Below, piece after piece: positions 58,076-64,000 of a stretch of DNA of 64,000 nt (its first letter is position 1; every line of letters begins with the position of its first letter). The stretch is taken from the NCBI RefSeq assembly GCF_902686445.1, contig NW_025920106.1, forward strand, positions 248,001 through 312,000, written 5' to 3'. The DNA is from Sciurus carolinensis (taxonomy: Eukaryota; Chordata; Mammalia; Rodentia; Sciuridae). Made by a program: the position numbers and the translations under genes. The notes beneath the pieces are model-generated. The model did no database searches, was not told the DNA's origin, and saw only the letters and a program-made list of their open reading frames with translations.

Positions 58076-60335
58076 AGACCGTATAATTCTTTCCCTCAGA
58101 ACACACCGATAGACTGTGGGTGTGGAGATGTAAAAAAGTTATTTGGGAGATTCTTGTGAAAGGAGAATTAAGAATTCCTTACTCATTGATTGACTTTGTC
58201 TAGGCTTGCTTCTGTGCATACAACTTCAGAGACACAGAATCTGACTGGATCAAGTCATGTACCTCAAAGGAGCTGTTTCTATGCTGACCATATACACCAC
58301 CATATAGGGCGCTGGTTTTACAAGCAGAAAGGCCAAGCTTCAAGTCCCCAGCAACATGGGATGGAAAAAAACAAAACACAACAAGTAAAGACACTTAGGA
58401 GGATGCAAACGTCCTCTCCTCTCAACCTTTTTCTTTTTCCCCTGTCTTACTCAACGGAATCAACACTTTACAAGAGCTTATAATTTCTGCCACCAGTAAT
58501 TTCCACTGACTCCTTTCAGCTGGGCGCTGCACTCAAAGGCAGCAGTGTATCCCCAGTCACATGCATTTCCTAAGAGGAAGTGTTCCTTCCCATCTTTCAA
58601 CTCTCATCACTTTAGAAATTACCACTCACTCTTGAGTGTCCTATCACCATCTTTTCCCAGCAAATGCTCTTGACTGGAAATGTGCACCAGGTTGCCATGA
58701 CACAAAATTGAAATTAACTCCTATAGGCCCTTTCCAATTTTGAGGCTTTTTGGACACACTCCCAGACTACCAATGAAAGGTACATTCAAAGCTGAGCACC
58801 ACTTAAGACGTCAGAAGATGCATCCAATTTCACCTAGAAGACCAAGGTTCCAGATGTCTCCTGATTGAACTTTCTAGGCAAAAGAGAGCAACCATAAGAT
58901 TGGGTGTAAAGTGTCCCAAATTCTAAGATCACTTAACCCACCATGCTCACTGCATGCTCCAGTGGCATGAGCATCTCACACCAGCCATCATTCAGTGTGG
59001 TTGCTAAGACCCTAGGCTAATTTTCTGACTGATATTCTGGGTGTTCCTAGTCCTGGAAGAGCGGGTTAAAAATAAATAGCTCTGTGGCTCGTGCTCAATT
59101 GGGGATCCACATGTCCCCAAGCACACCTCCACCCAAAAGTCACACCTGAACTGTTGGGGGATAACTGCCTGCTGTTATGATGCCCAGTGTAGCCAAAGGA
59201 GTGCAGCAACTCCAAGCAGACCTGAAGTTTAGTGTGAACTGCCAGGTTTCAGTGGAGTTATTTTTTTTCCTGGTCCTGGAGGAATCCAGGGAGCATGGGG
59301 CTGTGCTCTCCTGGCTGAAGAAGTTAGAGTCACATTTTGGAACAACTGAGTTCCCTGGCACTCGCTCCCGTGTTCTTTCCTCTGACCATCACAACTGAGC
59401 TGGTGCTTGCTTTCAATCTTGTTCAGAAGCAGCCACGAGCAGAAGCATCTCTGGTTGCCATGGGAACTGTGAAGCCATGGGGGTGTCAGTTCTTTCCTCT
59501 GTGACCACAGGTGGAATCTGTAGGGCTAGCTCCAGGTTCCCTGAGACACTCCTCCAACTTCATGTTGCTCACAGTTCCAAAAAACCCTCTGGAGGGAGAA
59601 ACCAACTATTCACCATCTGGAGCCTGGAATCCTCTAGCCATTCACACCCGAACTCCCCAATACCTGGCACTTCCCATTTTTTGCTCTCTTGTCACAGGAG
59701 CATTGGTAACCAAGGGAGGCCTTGTCCTCAGTGTAACTGAATGCAACTGAATTATTGAGAGATCAGGGACATGAATTTCAGCTGTTTGCTCATGGTAACA
59801 TATCTTGATAGAGAAAGCTAGAAATATACCAACAGGAAGATTGAAATTGGATGAGGAATGTTTCCTTTCTGCCAGGAAACACGGGTTCTTGGAACCCAGA
59901 ACTCCCGTATCATTATCACTTGTCTTTGCCTGTTTATATTTCCTGACATCATTTGGCTACTTTGATGAGGCATTCCCTCCTTAAAGGAAACTGGTTTTGC
60001 CAGGAGAAACTCCTTCCTCTAGCTCACACCTACCTGAGGTGATAGGCAAGATCCAGAACCAGCACTGGTTTGTGCATTTTGCACTGCAATCTGCTGGGTA
60101 GATATTCCCAAACAAAATGAAAAATGAAAATTTGAAAGAAAGAAAAACCAAAGAAGGTATCAGTAGACTGGGAATGTAATGACTGGGGATGCAATAGACA
60201 ATGATTCCCCAAATCTCCTTTCAAACAAATGACCTGAGCATATTCTATACCCTCATAGTCTTGACTCTCCTCAAGCCCTGTCCTCCATAGTTCAGTGATA
60301 TAATTTTCTGCTCAGGGATGAGTTACTACCGGTTT
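58076..60335 (+). repeat. Array unit 10 (last)
   Basis: Ends at CTACTACCGGTTT, about 20 bases short of the next expected unit start, where L1-C begins. Units 9 and 10 share the variant AATGAAAAATGAAAA (57845 and 60117), suggesting they are closest relatives. Confidence 0.9.
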
Positions 60336-61287
60336 GTATCTCCCATGTTCTTGGATAGGGAGAATTAATATTGTCAAAATGGCCATACTACCAAAAGTGC
60401 TATACAGATTCAATGCAATTCCAATTAAAATCCCAATGATGTACCTTACAGAAATAGAGCAAGCAATTATGAAATTCATCTGGAAGAATAAGAAACCCAG
60501 AATAGCTAAAGCAATCCTCAGTAGAAAGAACGAAGCAGGGGGTATCACAATACCAGATCTTCAACTCTACTACAAAGCAATAGTAACAAAAACAGCATGG
60601 TATTGGTACCAAAATAGACAGGGAGATCAATGGTACAGAATAGAAGACTCAGACACAAACCCAAATAAATACACTTTTCTCATACTAGACAAAGGGGCCA
60701 AAAATATGCAATGGAGAAAAGATAGCCTCTTCAACAAATGGTGCTGGGAAAACTGGAAAACCATATGCAACAGAATGAAATTAAACCCCTGTCTCTCACC
60801 CTGCACAAAAATCAACTCTCCATGGAACAAGGACCTCAGAATCAGACCAGAGACCCTGCATCTTATAGAAGAAAAAGTAGGTCCAAATCTTCAACTTGTT
60901 GGCTTAGGATCAGACTTCCTTAACAGGACCCCCATAGCACAAGAAATAAAATCAAGAATCAACAACTGCGATAGATTCCAATTTAAAAGCTTTCTCTCAG
61001 CAAAGAAAACTATCAGTAATGTGAAGAGAGAGCCTACAGAATGGGAGAATATCTTTGCCACTCATACTTCAGCTACAGCGCTAATTTCTGGAATATATAA
61101 AGAACTCAAAAAACTCTACACCAAGAATTCAAATAATCCAACCAACAAATGGGCTAAGGAAATGAACAGACACTTCACAGAAGATGTACAAGCAATCAAC
61201 ACATATATGAAAAAATGTTCAACATCTCTAGTAATAAGAGAAATGGAAATCAAAACCACCCTAAGATTCCATATCACCCCAATTTGA
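60334..61287 (+). pseudogene. L1-C ORF2 C-terminal region fragment
   Basis: A 317-codon frame matching ORF2 downstream of RT ([20 protein letters not shown] and following). It ends at a TGA where other copies read through into the Cys-rich end region; a further piece continues at 61381-61563. No catalytic domain is included. Confidence 0.88.
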
Positions 61288-62040
61288 GTGGTGATTATCA
61301 AGAACACAAGCATCAATAGGTGTTGGTGAGGATGTGGGGGAAAAGGTACACTCATACATTGTTGGTGGTTTTACAAATTAGTGCAGCCACTCTGGAAAGC
61401 AGTATGGAGATTCCTCAGAAAACTTGAAATGGAAACACCATTTGACCCAGCTATCCCACTCCTTGGCCTATACCTAAAGGACTTAAAATCATTATACTAC
61501 AGAGATACAGCCACATCAATGTTCATTGCTGCTCAAATCACCATAACCAGATTATGGAACTAACCTAGACGTCCTTCAATTGATGAATGGATAAAGAAAC
61601 TGTGATATATTGTATATATATATATATATATATATACAATGGAATATTACTCCACTGTAAAGAATGATAAAATTATGGCATTTGCAGGCAAATGGATGAA
61701 ATTGGAGAAAATCATCCTAAGTGAGATAAGCCAGTCTCAAAAAACTAAAGGACAAATGATCTTGCTGATAAGTGGATGATGACATATAATGGGGGTGGGA
61801 GGGGTTAGTGTTGGGGTTAGGGTTAGGTTTAGGGTTAGCATTAAGGAGGGTCGCAAGAATGGAGGAAGGAAGGACAGTTTAGAGGGAAAAGATGGGTGGG
61901 AAGGATTGTGTGGAAGGGAAAAAATAACAGAATGATTCAAACAATATTACCCTGTGTAAATTTTGATTACATCAGTGGTGTTCCTTGACTTCACGTACAG
62001 AGAAACAACATGTACCCCATTTGTTTACAATAAAAAAATA
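60336..62040 (+). mobile_element. 5'-truncated L1 (L1-C), plus strand
   Basis: Begins inside ORF2 at the [12 protein letters not shown] block and reads through the C-terminal region, a 3' UTR with a telomere-like block (61803-61846) and an A-rich tail at about 62025-62040. It contains an expanded (TA)n at 61614-61637. No target duplication is obvious. The copy joins the last array unit directly. Confidence 0.9.
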
Positions 62041-62560
62041 AAAAAGGAGAAATTGTACCCCATTTAAGTATGATATATCAAAGTGCATAAATGCATTCTT
62101 CTGTCATGTATAACTAATTAGAACAAATAAAAACATTTTAAAATATATTCAAAGTCATTAATCATCAGGGAAATGCAAATCTTGACCACAATGTGAAACT
62201 ACCTCACCCCAGTGAGAACGGTTATTACAAAAAGACAAAATTTAACAAATGCTAGCAAGGATGTGGTGAAAGAGGAATTCTGATATACTCCTGGTGGCAG
62301 TAAATTGGTCCACATATAATGAAATACAGGATGGAGTTTCCTCAAAAAACAAAAACTAGAACTGCTGTACAATTCAGCAATCCCATCAAATTAAGGGACA
62401 TCAACATGTCATAGAGATATCCCTACACCTGTGTTTATTGCAGCACCATTAACAGTACCAAAAATTTGGAACTAACCTAAATGTCCATTAGTAGGTGAGA
62501 AAAGAAAATGTGGTGTATGTACACAATGGGATACTATTCAGTCATGACAACATGAGTATC
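62041..62560 (+). repeat. Older L1 3' fragment and adjoining repeat debris
   Basis: 62141-62560 resembles the end of L1 ORF2 (TTTCCTCAAAAAACAAAAACTAG, GGAACTAACCTAAATGTCCATTAG, ACACAATGGGATACTATTCAG) but is very divergent from L1-A to L1-D, an older subfamily. 62041-62140 ends in AACAAATAAAAA and looks like another retroposon 3' end that I cannot name. Confidence 0.7.
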
Positions 62561-63087
62561 AGTCTTTTCCAGGCTAGAGATATGTTGTAAGGTACTGTCC
62601 TGTGAGGGTGCATGGCAGTAGCAAGTCACAACTCCCCAGTTCCCCAGGTTAACATGAGGGTAAATACCTGATACTCTACAGTGTTCTATGTTGTCAGTGT
62701 TGTTTAGACACAAAGGTATTCAAAAAATTACATAAAGTATTCAACAGTTTTTTTATAAAATATTATTATGCTAGCTCATTTTGCCTGAGTTGACTATTTT
62801 AATTGTTATGAGCACATTTAATGTAGGGTGAGCTAAGCTGTGATGTTTGGTTTGTTAGGTCTGTTACATACATTTTTTACTTACATGATATTTTCAATTT
62901 GTGATGGGTTTATAAGAATGCAATCACTTTGTAAGTCCAGGAGTGTCTGTACTGTGAAAATTGCTATACTAACCTAGAATGCAGAATTACCTTGAAAATG
63001 AGGACAGTAAATTGCTATATGTTCTCTAGTAATTCAGTGCCTTTGATGTATTTTTGAACCACTTTCTTGTATTTTTTCCTTACACAG
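62561..63087. other. Intronic sequence upstream of the CHD1L exon
   Basis: Contains a segment (about 62870-62955, ATTTGTGATGGGTTTATAAG...GTAAGTCCAGGAGTGTCTGTA) that looks like a decayed ancient mammalian repeat, family uncertain. It ends in a good polypyrimidine tract and acceptor, TTTTTTCCTTACACAG at 63072-63087. Confidence 0.4.
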
Positions 63088-63243
63088 TAAGTGAACTACA
63101 CAACCTCTTCCAGCCATTTCTGCTGAGAAGAGTAAAAGCTGAAGTAGCCACAGAGCTTCCCAAGGAGACAGAAGTAGTGATATATCATGTCATATCAGCT
63201 TTGCAGAAAAAATACTACAAGGCAAATTTGATGAGAGACCAAG
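63088..63243 (+). CDS. CHD1L: CHD1L (ALC1) internal coding exon, SNF2 ATPase core
   Basis: The exon encodes [20 protein letters not shown], followed by a TELPK segment and ALQKKYY. This is the conserved SNF2-family stretch joining the two RecA-like lobes, and the exact wording is that of CHD1L, the PARP1-activated nucleosome remodeller of DNA repair. It is framed by TACACAG (acceptor to 63087) and AAG|GTAATC (donor from 63244); 156 bp, entering after codon position 1 and leaving after codon position 1, so it joins the next exon in frame. No stop or frameshift. Compared with the human protein as I remember it, the usual Gly-Met before the ALQ segment is Val-Ile. Confidence 0.85.
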
Positions 63244-63829
63244 GTAATCAGAGGACAGTTCATTCATTTAGAAACTAAATGAGGATGTGATTTGGGGGCA
63301 GGGAAATATTTTATAATTATACTCACTTTGTATATCAAGAATATAGGGTAGAATTTTGCATTCTGAATGATACTCAGGTCAACTGCAATAAGACAATGGC
63401 AGTGTTAAGTGTATCAGACTTAGTTGTTGCATGATGGAATTTCCCTTTTTCCTTTTGCCCAGTTTTTCTTATTCCTTACAAGGAAGTAAACACTTTTAAA
63501 TATTCATTCATGCCTTTTGTCCTCCATTTGCTTCCCCCCCCTTAAATCCACAATAGAAGTTAAAGAAGAAAATTTCAGAAATTTCCAGTTATTATAACAA
63601 ACCACCACCAAGTTCAATTTATACTTTCTTCTCAAAACAAAGTGATGTATAGGAAAGTTCCATGTGGATATGCTATTAATTCTTAGTGCAGATGAGCCAT
63701 TGAGAGTTAGTATAAATTTGAGGAATGTCCAATAAAATTAGTAAGGTTATTTATAAAGAGTTGGGTTTGTTTTTTTGTTTTTGTGTTTGATTTGTTAGTC
63801 CATTTTTATTTCTCTCTTCAAAATTACAG
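63244..63829 (+). other. CHD1L: CHD1L intron (586 bp)
   Basis: Bounded by GTAATC and TTCAAAATTACAG, with a pyrimidine-rich stretch before the acceptor. Its presence shows that this is not a processed retrocopy. Confidence 0.8.
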
Positions 63830-63922
63830 ATGCATTTGAAAATGAAATGGCAAAGAAAGGTAAACTTCAGAATATCTTTTTCCAGCTTCAAAAGTGTGTG
63901 GATCACCCATATTTGTTTGATG
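63830..63922 (+). CDS. CHD1L: CHD1L next coding exon, SNF2 lobe 2 start
   Basis: 93 bp encoding [20 protein letters not shown] then [11 protein letters not shown], matching CHD1L in SNF2 lobe 2; the family signature here is normally LRK.C.HPYL. Acceptor ACAG to 63829, donor GTGAGG from 63923, frame preserved. The Arg of the LRK signature is Gln here (CAA), an unusual change for an active SNF2 ATPase, though it may be tolerated. The remaining exons would lie beyond 64000, and no earlier exon was recognised in the window. Confidence 0.85.
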
Positions 63923-64000
63923 GTGAGGCAATGTCCTTTTTCCCCACATTGTTTTTGTTTAGTAGTTCTGGGTCCAAAATCATAGAAGAATTCTTCAAAA

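Larger units (their letters stand above)
31514..60335. repeat. Tandem array of about ten ~2.3-kb units (macrosatellite-like)
   Basis: The block GGATAATTCTTTCCCTCAGG recurs at 31516, 33834, 42150, 44412, 48750, 51934, 53494, 55781 and 58080, with an inverted copy near 46600. Where no insertion intervenes, spacing is 2262-2318 bp. Other landmarks keep the same order in each unit: a tRNA-like segment, TGCACTCAAAGGCAGCAGTG, TTTTTGGACACACTCCCAGACT, CTCACTGCATGCTCCAGTGG, TGTCACAGGAGCATT and CTTGTGCATT.TGCACTGCA. Units differ by many substitutions, so amplification is not recent. No recognised gene lies in the unit. Confidence 0.92.

Noticed and set aside
31514..60335. Dozens of 60-157 codon frames in the tandem array
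   Set aside because: Most are not kept in the same frame in other units and overlap on both strands. Only the recurring ~70-codon frame is reported, with low weight.
31514..60335. CRISPR array or other prokaryotic-type repeat system
   Set aside because: The repeat unit is 2.3 kb without short spacer/repeat structure, and the DNA is mammalian.
61803..61846. Independent interstitial telomere insertion
   Set aside because: The motif sits at the same place in three L1 3' UTRs, so it is part of the element.
63088..63922. Processed pseudogene of CHD1L
   Set aside because: An intron with proper GT-AG ends separates the exons, so it did not arise by reverse transcription of spliced mRNA.

Overview
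This is repeat-dominated mammalian nuclear DNA. I read it as a rodent of the squirrel family (Sciuridae), with moderate confidence. The reasons are a tRNA-derived ID-type SINE at 16107-16198, young rodent-style L1 elements with tandem 5' UTR monomers, and IAP-like class II endogenous retrovirus (ERV2) LTRs flanked by 6-bp target-site duplications. Nothing points to a bacterium, phage or plasmid. The only host protein-coding sequence I can support is two spliced exons of the SNF2-family remodeller CHD1L near the right edge (63088-63243 and 63830-63922, + strand).

Layout, left to right. 1-1770: AT-rich, no gene. 1770-7106: a broken ERV2 provirus on the minus strand (env tail next to one LTR, gag remnant near the other). 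It encloses a class I ERV fragment, a minus-strand L1 and a 500-base run of N. 7107-8790: nothing recognisable. 8790-15645: a nearly full-length L1 on the plus strand (L1-A) with a solo IAP-like LTR inside ORF2. 16107: ID SINE. 16230-19961: a second minus-strand ERV2 (env remnant, integrase, RNase H, protease with dUTPase, 5' LTR). 19962-21690: ERV1 leader and gag on the plus strand. 21691-31513: an old plus-strand L1 (L1-D) split by a near full-length minus-strand L1 (L1-B, 22950-29462) with a 13-bp target-site duplication. L1-B itself carries a 5'-truncated L1.

31514-60335 is the most unusual part: about ten tandem copies of a roughly 2.3-kb unit without a recognised gene. Each unit contains a decayed tRNA-derived SINE-like segment. 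The array is interrupted by a 6.3-kb minus-strand ERV1 (34201-40540) and two solo IAP-like LTRs, and it contains two local inversions. It starts and ends at nearly the same phase of the unit and is bounded on both sides by plus-strand L1s, as expected if a single 2.3-kb interval between two L1s was tandemly amplified.

60336-62040 is a 5'-truncated plus-strand L1 (L1-C), followed by older repeat debris and the CHD1L exons. No operon-like or cooperating gene set exists here; the logic of the window is nested transposon insertion, tandem amplification and decay next to, or inside an intron of, a CHD1L copy. The observations most worth following are the 2.3-kb array, the inactivating mutations shared by L1-A and L1-B, and the status of the CHD1L copy.
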